Positions 1-7,295 of a stretch of DNA of 64,000 nt are shown here, piece after piece. A model generated the notes under the pieces. The model ran no database searches. It saw nothing but the letters and a program-made list of their open reading frames with translations, and was not told the DNA's origin. A program made the translations under genes and the position numbers. Source of the DNA: Stutzerimonas stutzeri (GTDB lineage: Bacteria; Pseudomonadota; Gammaproteobacteria; Pseudomonadales; Pseudomonadaceae); the NCBI RefSeq assembly GCF_024448935.1, contig NZ_JAMOIE010000010.1:19810-83809 (forward strand), read 5' to 3'. The first letter of the stretch is position 1. Each line of letters begins with the position of its first letter.

Positions 1-244
1 AACAATCGAGATGGCCGAATCTATCGGTTGTTTGCTTTATCAGCTTCTCATTTGTTGCGTGGTCCCGGACATCGCCCACGACGATCTCGAGTGCGTCCTT
101 GAACTCATTGCAAAGGCTCGCCTTTTGCTCCTCGTTTTGTACGAGAGCGGATACGCAATAACCGGCGGACTTAAAGGATCGAACCAGTGCGAGACCAATT
201 CCTGAGCCAGCACCGGTTATCGAAACGACTTGTTGATTGCTCAT
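1..244 (-). CDS. nahB: cis-naphthalene dihydrodiol dehydrogenase, 3' part outside window
   Basis: This is the first 81 codons of a short-chain dehydrogenase that continues past the left edge. The visible N-terminus has the nucleotide-binding motif GAGSGIG at residues 11-17, then a Rossmann segment with VVGDVRDH near residues 58-65. By family, NahB oxidises the cis-dihydrodiol made by naphthalene dioxygenase to 1,2-dihydroxynaphthalene, with NAD+ as acceptor. The residues seen resemble NahB of Pseudomonas closely, as I recall that sequence. It follows nahAd by 69 bp on the same strand, the standard order of the nah upper operon. The start at 244 is the natural ATG in this frame. The active-site Tyr and Lys lie outside the window, so activity cannot be judged. 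Confidence 0.9.
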   Translation of the reverse strand, partial: MSNQQVVSITGAGSGIGLALVRSFKSAGYCVSALVQNEEQKASLCNEFKDALEIVVGDVRDHATNEKLIKQTTDRFGHLDC

Positions 245-313
245 ACACACAAATTTCCTTTTGAACAATGGGACAGCTTGTAGCAGTCACCATTTGTAAA
301 GGCGATTATTGGG

Positions 314-895
314 TCACATAAAGATCATCACATTGTGCGTCTGGAATGTGCGCTCTGGATAATCAATCAATCGTTGGACCAACTTACGCGCTCCATCTTC
401 GCCGCGCTTCCATTTATCCTCCCGAGTGGCATAGAAGACATCGACTTGATTGCCGCGTCGTGCTCGGTGAACAATTAGGTTGGAGCGAATGTGAAGCAAA
501 TCTTCATTTTCGTCCATTGCAGCCTGGATATTTGTGATGAAACGAGTAAAGCGCACCTTTGGACTATTGCCCCAGTTTTGCGGATCCAGTTGATGCGCTA
601 CGCGAACTTCCAGTTGTTCATAATTATCGTTGAAAATGTTCATGGTTTCATTGAGCTGGTAACGGCGCTCGGAAGCTGAGCGCAGTTCGCGTGAGATAAT
701 CTGATATTTCACCTCTGAGTCCACGCAGTGCTCTAACCAGGCGCGGTAAGCCTGAATGTCTAAAAGATGCGCTTCCCGGGTTAGCAACGTGGTAGCTTCT
801 TGTTGCAAAGCCTCGTCGCCGGAATTTAAGAAACGAAGAAACTCTTCGGCATCGTGGGCGGAGACAAGCTTGTCTTCTTGAATATTAATCATCAT
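314..895 (-). CDS. nahAd: naphthalene 1,2-dioxygenase, beta (small) subunit
   Basis: 193 residues, the normal length for the small subunit of a Rieske-type ring-hydroxylating dioxygenase. This subunit has an NTF2-like fold, carries no cofactor and builds the alpha3beta3 oxygenase. The start MINIQEDKLVSAHDAEE and the middle block HQLDPQNWGNSPKVRFTRF are characteristic of NahAd/NdoC. The gene lies 15 bp downstream of nahAc and is surely cotranscribed with it. Base composition looks lower in GC than the genes beyond the tRNA, in line with acquired DNA. I see no truncation or frameshift. The product would act in the cytoplasm together with NahAc, NahAb and NahAa. Confidence 0.95.
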   Translation of the reverse strand: MMINIQEDKLVSAHDAEEFLRFLNSGDEALQQEATTLLTREAHLLDIQAYRAWLEHCVDSEVKYQIISRELRSASERRYQLNETMNIFNDNYEQLEVRVAHQLDPQNWGNSPKVRFTRFITNIQAAMDENEDLLHIRSNLIVHRARRGNQVDVFYATREDKWKRGEDGARKLVQRLIDYPERTFQTHNVMIFM

Positions 896-910
896 GGTCC
901 CTCTCGTCTG

Positions 911-2260
911 TTAGCGATCAGTAGTCTTTGTCAGTTCGGTATGCCAATTTTTAGAGGCATCCTCGAATTCAGCCCAGCTAGAGCTGCTGATGTGCGCGCC
1001 GTAAGCCCGATAGAAGCCACGATAACTGGTCTCGCCAATCGCCGATTTGCCGACGACGCCAGGATAAACCTCGTCGCCGTATACGTCCCCGCCGAAACCC
1101 AGGTTGGAAATCAGATCGCCATCCCTGGACTGATATTTCTTGGCGTTTTGCGATGCCGTTTCCATATTGTCATTGTCATCGCTTTCCCAGTAGCCAGCAG
1201 GCCCAAACGTTCTCAGAACCGAGTCGACGAAGCGGCGCTTTAGATCCTCGGGCAGGTCTTTTTCGACCATGGCGTAGCTCCATACCTCAGTGGTATTTGC
1301 ATCGATCGGGTGCCATACCTTGAAGACACCCGAGCAGGTCAGAAAACTGTTGTTCGGGAAAACGGTGCAGTTGAGGTGGCTGCGATAGATTCGTGCGCGA
1401 ACCTCGCCAATTTCTTTGTTCAGCCGTTCCTGCTTAGCACCGCCGAAGGCCATCAATTCCGGAACCAGGTCTGTGCTGTGCACGCCTGAATATGCGTCCC
1501 ACAACACACCCATGCCGCTGCCGTATTTGGAGGTCATTTGCAGACCTGCACCTTCTGGGGGAAGAGCTGCGTTGCCAGCTAACGACGAGAAGACCGACTG
1601 CCCTGTGCGAAGCGAAGACGCATGCGTCCAACCCACGTGGTATGCATCCCCCGCAAAGTTTTCCGCGGGCGCTTTCCAGTTAGCCTTGATTATGACCTTG
1701 CCTGGAGGACCGATCAGTTCTAACCCACCGGAATGCTTATGCATGGGCTCCAGGTACCAGCCAGCGTCCCCCAAATAGTCTATGAGAGAAGGGGCTTCCT
1801 CATCGAAGCAACCATAGATGAAGCCATGGAAGCTCTCCACACGAGCGACTTCTTTCAACCCCATACATTTCTTGTCGAGCGCCTCGCCATACAGCTCTTT
1901 TTCGAATGGAACGCTCTGCAGTTCACCGTTGAAGCCGTAGCCCCAGCCGTGATAGCTGCAAACGAAACCTTTAGCATTACCTGCTTCTGCGGGTACCAGC
2001 GTCTTGCCGCGGTGACGGCAAACGTTCAGAAAAGCACGAATCGAACCGTCGTTCTGCCTGGAGACGATAACCTCATCAACCCCCATTTTTGCCGTAACAT
2101 AGTCGCCAGGGGATGGAATTAGGCTGTCATGAGTCAGGAAAAGCCAGTTCCGAGCAAAAATGGTTTCCAGTTCGCGCTGGAAAAGTTCTTCGTCGCCATG
2201 AATCAGGTGTTTTTGGGTCAGCCCAGATTCAGTCACCAAGGTTTTATTTCTGTAATTCAT
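911..2260 (-). CDS. nahAc: naphthalene 1,2-dioxygenase, alpha (catalytic) subunit
   Basis: 449 residues, the NahAc length. The Rieske [2Fe-2S] ligands are Cys81, His83, Cys101 and His104. The mononuclear iron ligands are His208, His213 and Asp362, with the bridging Asp205. Active-site residues known in naphthalene dioxygenase are also in place: Asn201, Phe202, His295, Asn297, Phe352 and Trp358. The enzyme adds O2 across C1-C2 of naphthalene to give the cis-(1R,2S)-dihydrodiol, using electrons from NahAa through NahAb. Because these residues and the flanking sequence match NahAc so well, I prefer naphthalene over nitrotoluene, salicylate or biphenyl as substrate, although related nitroarene dioxygenases share most of this sequence. 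The reading frame is intact. Confidence 0.96.
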   Translation of the reverse strand: MNYRNKTLVTESGLTQKHLIHGDEELFQRELETIFARNWLFLTHDSLIPSPGDYVTAKMGVDEVIVSRQNDGSIRAFLNVCRHRGKTLVPAEAGNAKGFVCSYHGWGYGFNGELQSVPFEKELYGEALDKKCMGLKEVARVESFHGFIYGCFDEEAPSLIDYLGDAGWYLEPMHKHSGGLELIGPPGKVIIKANWKAPAENFAGDAYHVGWTHASSLRTGQSVFSSLAGNAALPPEGAGLQMTSKYGSGMGVLWDAYSGVHSTDLVPELMAFGGAKQERLNKEIGEVRARIYRSHLNCTVFPNNSFLTCSGVFKVWHPIDANTTEVWSYAMVEKDLPEDLKRRFVDSVLRTFGPAGYWESDDNDNMETASQNAKKYQSRDGDLISNLGFGGDVYGDEVYPGVVGKSAIGETSYRGFYRAYGAHISSSSWAEFEDASKNWHTELTKTTDR

Positions 2261-2329
2261 ATTTTCACCTAAAAAAATCGAATGGGGGGGATTACGCTCT
2301 AGGGTCGGGGGTGCCTCCTATTAAAATTC

Positions 2330-2644
2330 TCAGCTCAAATCAATCATCACACTCTGGCCCTCAATCTTCACTCGGTATGTTTTGATGTTCTGTGTCACAG
2401 GGGCGCACAAGGCCCTGCCTGTGCAAACATCAAATCGACCTTGATGCAAAGGACATTCAATTTCTCTGCCTTCTAGAAAACCATCGCTCAAACGGGCGGC
2501 ACCATGTGTGCACAGGTTGTCGGTAGCGTAGATTTCGCCTTCCACTTCATACAGCGCTAGTTCCTTGCCTTCGACTGTCACGCCGAGGACGTCACCTTCA
2601 GGGATTTCATAAAGAGCGACTGCGTCAATCCATTTTTCTGTCAT
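2330..2644 (-). CDS. nahAb: naphthalene dioxygenase Rieske ferredoxin
   Basis: 104 residues when started at the ATG at 2644 ([11 protein letters not shown]), the length of NahAb. An upstream in-frame ATG at 2686 would add 14 residues that do not look like the family. The Rieske cluster motif is C-T-H-G near residues 44-47 and C-P-L-H-Q-G near 63-68, giving two Cys and two His ligands. The protein passes single electrons from NahAa to the Rieske centre of NahAc. It lies between the reductase and alpha-subunit genes, as in the classical nah upper operon. About 143 bp separate it from nahAa, a stretch in which I see no further gene. Confidence 0.94.
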   Translation of the reverse strand: MTEKWIDAVALYEIPEGDVLGVTVEGKELALYEVEGEIYATDNLCTHGAARLSDGFLEGREIECPLHQGRFDVCTGRALCAPVTQNIKTYRVKIEGQSVMIDLS

Positions 2645-2787
2645 AAAGCTATCTTCAAATGGGGTGATGATGGAGTTAGAGATCATTCAGCTGTCCCAAA
2701 TATTCTGACGCGGCTGTTGTTAGTGATGCTCATTTAAGTGTCTTCCTGATGAATTCTCGATGTACAGAGGTGCAGGGTCGGGGCAAT

Positions 2788-3774
2788 TCAGACCCCGCTG
2801 GGATAGAAGGCATCGGCATAAATATGTTCGGGCGATATTCCAAGAACTTTGGCGACGGTGCATAGAGCGTCAACCATCGCTGGTGCGCCGCACAGGTAGG
2901 CTCTCCACCCAGCCAGCGAGGGAATGTCTTTTTCAATCAAATCGGTAATTAGGCCGGCCCGCTGGCCCTCATTAATCGGGCCCGTCGCGATCACTGTATG
3001 GACAGTCAGTTGAGGGTGGATAGCCGCGAGTTGGTTCAATCGGTCTGCGTCGTAAAGGTCTTGCTGACTGCGCACCCCGAAATAAAGGTGGATGGGGTTC
3101 GTCATTCCCGACTTCAGCGCGCCGCGAACAATCGACAGCACCGGTGCGAGTCCGGTCCCGCCGCCCACACACAGCATCGGCCCGGTGTGAGCCTGACGCA
3201 GATAGGCCGTACCAAGAGGCCCGCTCAACTTAATGCTTGTACCTTCGCGGACGTGCTCGAAAATATACTCCGTGACACGCCCGCCCGGCACTTTGCGGAT
3301 ATGGAACTCCATTTCTTGGTCATCTGGCAGACCAGCCATTGAATATGGACGCACATGTTCGGGACTGAACTGTAGCATCGCGTACTGTCCGGGTGAGAAC
3401 TCGAAGGGCTTGGCGAGGCGAATGCGGATGCGGCGAATATCGTGAGTGGGCGACTCGACGGCGACAACCATGCCTTTGATGATTCGCGCCGGGTGAGTGA
3501 CTATGTCGTCTGAGTCTATGATCTCAATTGCGCAATTGCTGGTGAGCACTGACTGACAGGCGAGTACATAATGCTCTTCGATGCGATTTGAGTCACCGCT
3601 TTTCGCCGCCGAACTAATGACGCTGCCATCTATAACTCGGCAGCGGCAAGTACCGCATCGTCCAGACATACAGCTGTAGGAAATACCCACACGGTGCTCA
3701 CGGAGCACTTCCAAAAGGTTGGCACCGGAATCAAATGGCAAGCGGCGATTGTTCGGTAGTACGAGAAGTTCCAT
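2788..3774 (-). CDS. nahAa: naphthalene dioxygenase ferredoxin reductase
   Basis: 328 residues, the expected length. The N-terminal plant-type [2Fe-2S] domain shows C-M-S-G-R-C-G-T-C near residues 35-43 and a fourth Cys near residue 73 (LACQSV). It is followed by an FAD-binding domain with the R-P-Y-S motif near residue 142, and an NAD(P)H domain with [12 protein letters not shown] near residue 200. It takes electrons from NAD(P)H and delivers them to NahAb. It is the first gene of the operon; its start codon lies about 90 bp downstream of a NahR-like box. The sequence appears complete, and the C-terminus AFYPSGV resembles known NahAa proteins. Confidence 0.95.
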   Translation of the reverse strand: MELLVLPNNRRLPFDSGANLLEVLREHRVGISYSCMSGRCGTCRCRVIDGSVISSAAKSGDSNRIEEHYVLACQSVLTSNCAIEIIDSDDIVTHPARIIKGMVVAVESPTHDIRRIRIRLAKPFEFSPGQYAMLQFSPEHVRPYSMAGLPDDQEMEFHIRKVPGGRVTEYIFEHVREGTSIKLSGPLGTAYLRQAHTGPMLCVGGGTGLAPVLSIVRGALKSGMTNPIHLYFGVRSQQDLYDADRLNQLAAIHPQLTVHTVIATGPINEGQRAGLITDLIEKDIPSLAGWRAYLCGAPAMVDALCTVAKVLGISPEHIYADAFYPSGV

Positions 3775-3816
3775 AGATCTAGCTTCTTTATTTATATGTT
3801 TTATGGTTCCATGATC

Positions 3817-3840
3817 ATTGACTGTATTCTAATAGTCAAT
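3817..3840. promoter_or_regulatory. inverted repeat containing a possible nah -35 element
   Basis: ATTGACT and AGTCAAT form perfect 7-bp inverted arms separated by 10 bp. Read toward nahAa, the first arm gives TTGACT, a good sigma-70 -35 hexamer. The -10 hexamer at normal spacing (GATCAT) is poor, as expected for an activator-dependent promoter. The function of the dyad is unknown. Confidence 0.4.
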
Positions 3841-3861
3841 AAACCATAAATGAATATTAGT

Positions 3862-3876
3862 ATCACCAATATGAAT
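3862..3876 (-). promoter_or_regulatory. candidate NahR operator upstream of nahAa
   Basis: On the minus strand the sequence reads ATTCATATTGGTGAT. This is close to the NahR binding consensus ATTCACGCT-N2-TGAT that I recall for the nah and sal promoters (LysR-type, salicylate-responsive). It lies about 88-102 bp upstream of the nahAa start codon, a plausible activator position. No nahR gene is visible in the window; in NAH7-like systems it maps with the lower operon. Confidence 0.65.
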
Positions 3877-3912
3877 AATGTCCAGGCCATCCCTTACCGG
3901 CCCGTTGTTTGA

Positions 3913-5766
3913 CTACACGACCCCGACCCGCAGCGGGGTCCATTCGCTTTCCTTCACCGCTGTGCTCACGGCCATGACGAGCTTGTCGAAATTGCTGGCA
4001 GTCACGCCCTCCAGTGCCGAGCGCCCCCGCAGCATCGAGCGCGGCTGCAGCAGTGCATGGTAGATCTGCCAAGGGTCCGCACCCCTGGTCAGCTTCAGGA
4101 CAGACTGGATCAGCTCGTGCTTGAGCGGGTCGAGGTGCCAGTCCGGCACGCGCTGGCCGCGGTTGCCCACGTTCAACGCCAGCAAGTTGCCCGCCTGGAT
4201 CTCGTAGCTGATCCACCTGCGAGATTTGCCCGCCATCTTGGCAAACGCAGCGACGGGAAGGTTGTGCGGCGCTTCGAAGACATCGAACAAATCCATTCTC
4301 TCGCGCTGAATGTCCGAAGGCACCAGCGGCGCGGCCGATCGCTGGGGCGGCACTGCCGGCAGCCGATGTGCGGCGGCAGAAACCAACGGCATGGCGTCAC
4401 CCGGCTTCGTCACGAGCAGGCTTGGCGAAGCGGCAACCGGCGTAGAGGGCGCGCTTGCGGTTTGCTCACTCGGGAATGCGGGCACACCTTCCAGATGCAC
4501 GGTGAGCGGCATGCTGGCCGCCTCGACCTGGTTCTGCTCGAAGAGGTCGAGGCGATCGGCCCAGTCCTGCATCATGCGTCGACGCTGCTCCACGTACTCG
4601 GCATGGTTGTAGGTGGCGCTGACCTTGTTGGGATCGACATGCGAAAGCTGTGCATCCACCCAGACTTTCGGGTAGCCGATCTCGTTGAGCGCAGTGGACA
4701 TCGTGCCACGGATACCGTGTCCGGTCAGGCGTTCCTGATAGCCCATGCGTTTGAGCGCACCATTGAGCGTGTTCTCGCTGATGCGCTTCTTCAGGTCGCT
4801 GTCGTGCCGGAACAGGTAGCGCTGGGCCGGCTTGAACTCATCGAGCAGGTGCCCGACGATCTCCATGGCCTGAATCGACAGCGGCACGATGTAGGGCGGG
4901 ATGTCCTTCGGCTGCTGCCGCTTCTTGCGCATATCCACCTGGAGTTGCTTCACGACGTCGGGCGGGATGATCCACAGCCCTCGGTCCAGATCGAATTGAT
5001 CCGGCATCGCCTGCCGCAGCTCGCCGGTTCGCACGCCGGTCAGCAGCAATAGCCGCAGCCCGAGCTGGGTCTGCCGCCTGCCGCGATAGCTGCGCAGCCG
5101 CTGCAACAGCCTTGGCAGCTCGGCCATGCGCAGGAACGGGTTGTGGTTGACGGGTGGCAGCGGCAGCGCCACCACATCGAGATCGGAGGCGGGGTTCTGT
5201 TCCAGGCCCGGCACGATCACCAGCGCGTAGCGGAACAGTTGGTTGAACCACGTCCTGACTTTCTCGGCGACGGAGAGCGCCCTGCGCTTCTCGATCCTGG
5301 CGATCACCTCCAGGAGGTCGGGCCGCTTGATCTCATAGATCGACTGCTTGCCCAAGGTCGGCAGCACATCCTTGTCGAAGATGCGCGGAAGGATCGAGAG
5401 GGTCGTCTGCCGGCCTTCCTTGAGGCTGAGCCCGCGATGCTTGAGCCACTTGCGATACACCGCCTCGAAGGTGTTTTCGTCGGCGAGCCGGACAGCGGTG
5501 CGCTTCTGCTTGCGGTGAACGCGAGGATTGGTGCCTTTGGCCAGCAGGGCGCGCGCTTCGTCGCGCAGGCTGCGGGCCTCGCGAAGCGTCACCTCCGGGT
5601 AGGTGCCGAGCGACATCCGCTTCTGCTTGCCCGCCCAGTAGTAGCGGAAGTGCCAAGTCCTGCCCCCTGCAGCCGTGACGGCCAGGGAGAGGCCATCCAA
5701 GTCAGGGAGGGTGTATGCCTTGCCAGTTGCCTTGGCCTGTCGAACGGCCAGGTCTGAGAGTGCCAT
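3913..5766 (-). CDS. ICEclc/P4-type tyrosine site-specific integrase
   Basis: 617 residues from the ATG at 5766, which has AGGAG seven bases upstream; an ATG at 5784 lacks a good ribosome site. The N-terminal part has the DUF4102-like arm-binding fold (LPDLDGLSLAV, then WHFRYYWAGKQ). The catalytic domain carries Arg246 (TGVRTGE), His350 and Arg353 (HGIRG), His376 and the nucleophile Tyr386 (SATYNH). A long C-terminal extension of about 200 residues, holding a possible helix-turn-helix (KSRRWISYEIQAGN), is typical of the IntB13/ICEclc group and distinguishes it from ordinary phage integrases of about 400 residues. It starts near the tRNA-Gly 3' end and is transcribed away from it, as in ICEclc. 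It is the only mobility gene visible in this part of the element. Confidence 0.9.
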   Translation of the reverse strand: MALSDLAVRQAKATGKAYTLPDLDGLSLAVTAAGGRTWHFRYYWAGKQKRMSLGTYPEVTLREARSLRDEARALLAKGTNPRVHRKQKRTAVRLADENTFEAVYRKWLKHRGLSLKEGRQTTLSILPRIFDKDVLPTLGKQSIYEIKRPDLLEVIARIEKRRALSVAEKVRTWFNQLFRYALVIVPGLEQNPASDLDVVALPLPPVNHNPFLRMAELPRLLQRLRSYRGRRQTQLGLRLLLLTGVRTGELRQAMPDQFDLDRGLWIIPPDVVKQLQVDMRKKRQQPKDIPPYIVPLSIQAMEIVGHLLDEFKPAQRYLFRHDSDLKKRISENTLNGALKRMGYQERLTGHGIRGTMSTALNEIGYPKVWVDAQLSHVDPNKVSATYNHAEYVEQRRRMMQDWADRLDLFEQNQVEAASMPLTVHLEGVPAFPSEQTASAPSTPVAASPSLLVTKPGDAMPLVSAAAHRLPAVPPQRSAAPLVPSDIQRERMDLFDVFEAPHNLPVAAFAKMAGKSRRWISYEIQAGNLLALNVGNRGQRVPDWHLDPLKHELIQSVLKLTRGADPWQIYHALLQPRSMLRGRSALEGVTASNFDKLVMAVSTAVKESEWTPLRVGVV

Positions 5767-6004
5767 GCTCTTGCTCCTGAACATGAGTCAGGAACCAGAT
5801 GCTGGTCACGTCGACCTCGCCCCTCCATCAACAATCCGGAATCAGCCGCGCCCGCAAAAATGGACTTGTTTGTGGACTTAAAAGTCCCGGCTGTAGGCGG
5901 ATCGCAGTGGACCACAGCAGAACGTCAAAGAGAGAAAAAGTCTTTGTGTGGCAACGACTTGCAGACTCTCTTGGACTTCTGCGGAAGTCCGCAGAATGAT
6001 GCAG

Positions 6005-6022
6005 TGGAGCGGGCGAAGGGAA
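6005..6022. other. predicted attachment site (att) of the integrative element
   Basis: ICEclc-type integrases recombine at the last roughly 18 bp of a tRNA-Gly gene. Here the 3' end of the tRNA (positions 6005-6022) faces the integrase gene, so this segment is the predicted att core. The exact length and the second copy cannot be seen, because the other end of the element is outside the window. Confidence 0.6.
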
Positions 6023-6078
6023 TCGAACCCTCGTCATGAGCTTGGGAAGCTCAGGTAATGCCATTATACGACGCCCGC
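6005..6078 (-). tRNA. tRNA-Gly, anticodon CCC
   Basis: The minus strand folds as a cloverleaf. The acceptor stem is GCGGGCG/CGCCCGC with discriminator T and an encoded CCA end. The anticodon stem is TGAGC/GCTCA around the loop TTCCCAA, and the T-arm contains GGTTCGATTCC. The anticodon is CCC. The 3' end faces the integrase and is the likely insertion site of the mobile element. The tRNA is reconstituted and looks functional. Confidence 0.95.
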
Positions 6079-6149
6079 ATAGGCAGCCTTTGTACCAGAA
6101 GGGCGGGGCGAGGAGAAGCGGGTGCGGCATTTGGGTCGATGAATGTTGT

Positions 6150-6842
6150 TCAGACTTGCGCAATTTCTCCGGGCGTCAGGCTGCGGTATTGGCCGGGGGC
6201 AAGCGTGGAGTCGAGCAGCAGTGGGCCTATGCGTTCGCGGTGCAGCGCGGTGACCTTGTTGTTGAAGTGGCCGAACATGCGTTTCACCTGATGGTAGCGG
6301 CCTTCATGCAGGGTCAGGCGGGCCTGCTGTGGGCCGAGTAGTTCGAGTTCGGCGGGCAGGGTGGTGAGGTTCTCGAAGCGAAAGTAGAGGCCTTGAGCGA
6401 AGCGGTCGACGCAGATAGGGTCGATGGGGGCTTCGGTTTCCACAAGATAGGTTTTGCCCAGCAGGCTTTCCGGTTGGGTGAGGCGGCGGGACCAGAGGCC
6501 GTCGTTGGTGATGATCATCAGCCCGGTGGTGTTGAAGTCCAACCGCCCGGCGATATGTAGATTGTCCTTGTCCGGTTCGTTCAGCAGGTCCAGCACGGTG
6601 GGGTGTTGCGGGTCGGCGGTGGCGCTGACGCAACCAGCCCGTTTGTTGAGCATATAGAAGCGTGCGGGCTTGCCTGCCTGCAGTACCTCGCCATCCAGCT
6701 CGATACGGTCGAAGACACGAACGTCATGGGTGCCGTCGCAGACCGTGTTCCCGTTCACCGCAGCACGGCCCGAGGCCAGCAGCAGGCGCGCTTGGCGATG
6801 GCTGCAGTGGGGCAGATTGGCGAGGAAACGGTCGAGGCGCAT
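6150..6842 (-). CDS. rsuA: 16S rRNA pseudouridine(516) synthase
   Basis: 230 residues, normal for RsuA. An N-terminal S4 RNA-binding domain (MRLDRFLANLPHCSHRQARLLL, ASGRAAVNG) is followed by the pseudouridine synthase fold. The catalytic Asp lies in GRLDFNTTGL near residue 99, and a later motif is EGRYHQVKRMFG near residue 180. The enzyme isomerises U516 of 16S rRNA in a late small-subunit assembly intermediate. Its start overlaps the stop of the upstream cysteine-rich gene (TGATG), so the two are translationally coupled. It is the first chromosomal gene beyond the tRNA-Gly. RluE or RluB are alternatives within the same superfamily, but the length and gene context favour RsuA. Confidence 0.85.
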   Translation of the reverse strand: MRLDRFLANLPHCSHRQARLLLASGRAAVNGNTVCDGTHDVRVFDRIELDGEVLQAGKPARFYMLNKRAGCVSATADPQHPTVLDLLNEPDKDNLHIAGRLDFNTTGLMIITNDGLWSRRLTQPESLLGKTYLVETEAPIDPICVDRFAQGLYFRFENLTTLPAELELLGPQQARLTLHEGRYHQVKRMFGHFNNKVTALHRERIGPLLLDSTLAPGQYRSLTPGEIAQV

Positions 6843-7195
6843 CAGGGTTTTGCAGGCAACTCGCCGCAGGCGCAGCGCGGGCAGATGCAGGCTTTGTTCA
6901 GCGTGTCGTCCGGGATCTGATCGCGGGCTTCGGGCGCTATCTCAATGCTGAAGCACCAGCAGGGCCGTGTCGCAGTGGCTGGGTTGGACAGGCCACAACT
7001 GTTGGGCTCGCCACAGACCGGGCAGCGACTAGCAGACCGTTGAAACGCTACCTGCGTTGGCAATAGGTGGTTAAAAACAGCCTCAATATGCTGACTTTGA
7101 ACGCCTAAACTTGGCTCCTTCGGCTGTTTTTGCCTCGTCTTGCCTGTATCGCTTACGTTTTTCAGCGGCCTGCTGGGATCGGGTGTATCGGTCAT
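6842..7195 (-). CDS. cysteine-rich CWC family protein, N-terminus rewritten by a repeat insertion
   Basis: 117 residues. The C-terminal part has the cysteine-rich CWC family pattern (CPVCGEPNSCG, then CWCF, then CICPRCACG), probably a small metal-binding protein of unknown role. Family members begin almost directly with the first Cys pair. Here codons 9-53 or so are supplied by a 136-bp copy of the dispersed inverted-end repeat (7035-7170) that stays in frame. The first nine codons (MTDTPDPSR) look like the original start, because the residues after the repeat again read SRCPVCG. The stop overlaps the rsuA start. Whether the enlarged protein still works is open. Confidence 0.7.
   Translation of the reverse strand: MTDTPDPSRPLKNVSDTGKTRQKQPKEPSLGVQSQHIEAVFNHLLPTQVAFQRSASRCPVCGEPNSCGLSNPATATRPCWCFSIEIAPEARDQIPDDTLNKACICPRCACGELPAKP
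7035..7170. repeat. MITE-like repeat, copy 1, inside a coding sequence
   Basis: This 136-bp segment aligns along its whole length with 20842-20979. Shared blocks include the ends CCGTTGAAA and TTTCA-CGGCC, plus TTAAAAACAG and CTGTTTTTGCC. The ends are inverted repeats (GRCCGYTGAAA), and here the dyad extends to AGCAG/CTGCT. No transposase is present, which suggests a non-autonomous element. It replaces nothing visible and keeps the reading frame of the CWC gene open. Confidence 0.75.
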
Positions 7196-7295
7196 AATCG
7201 CCTCCGGGAAGTGGCAGCGCTTGATACGGTGGGGCGGTTAGTTGGCGCCGAAATAGGCGCCCGGCATTGCGCCGGGCGCCTGTGCTATGGCGTCG

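Noticed and set aside
4057..5052. A 331-codon plus-strand frame over the integrase.
   Set aside because: Shadow of the integrase; the integrase has all catalytic residues in the other strand.
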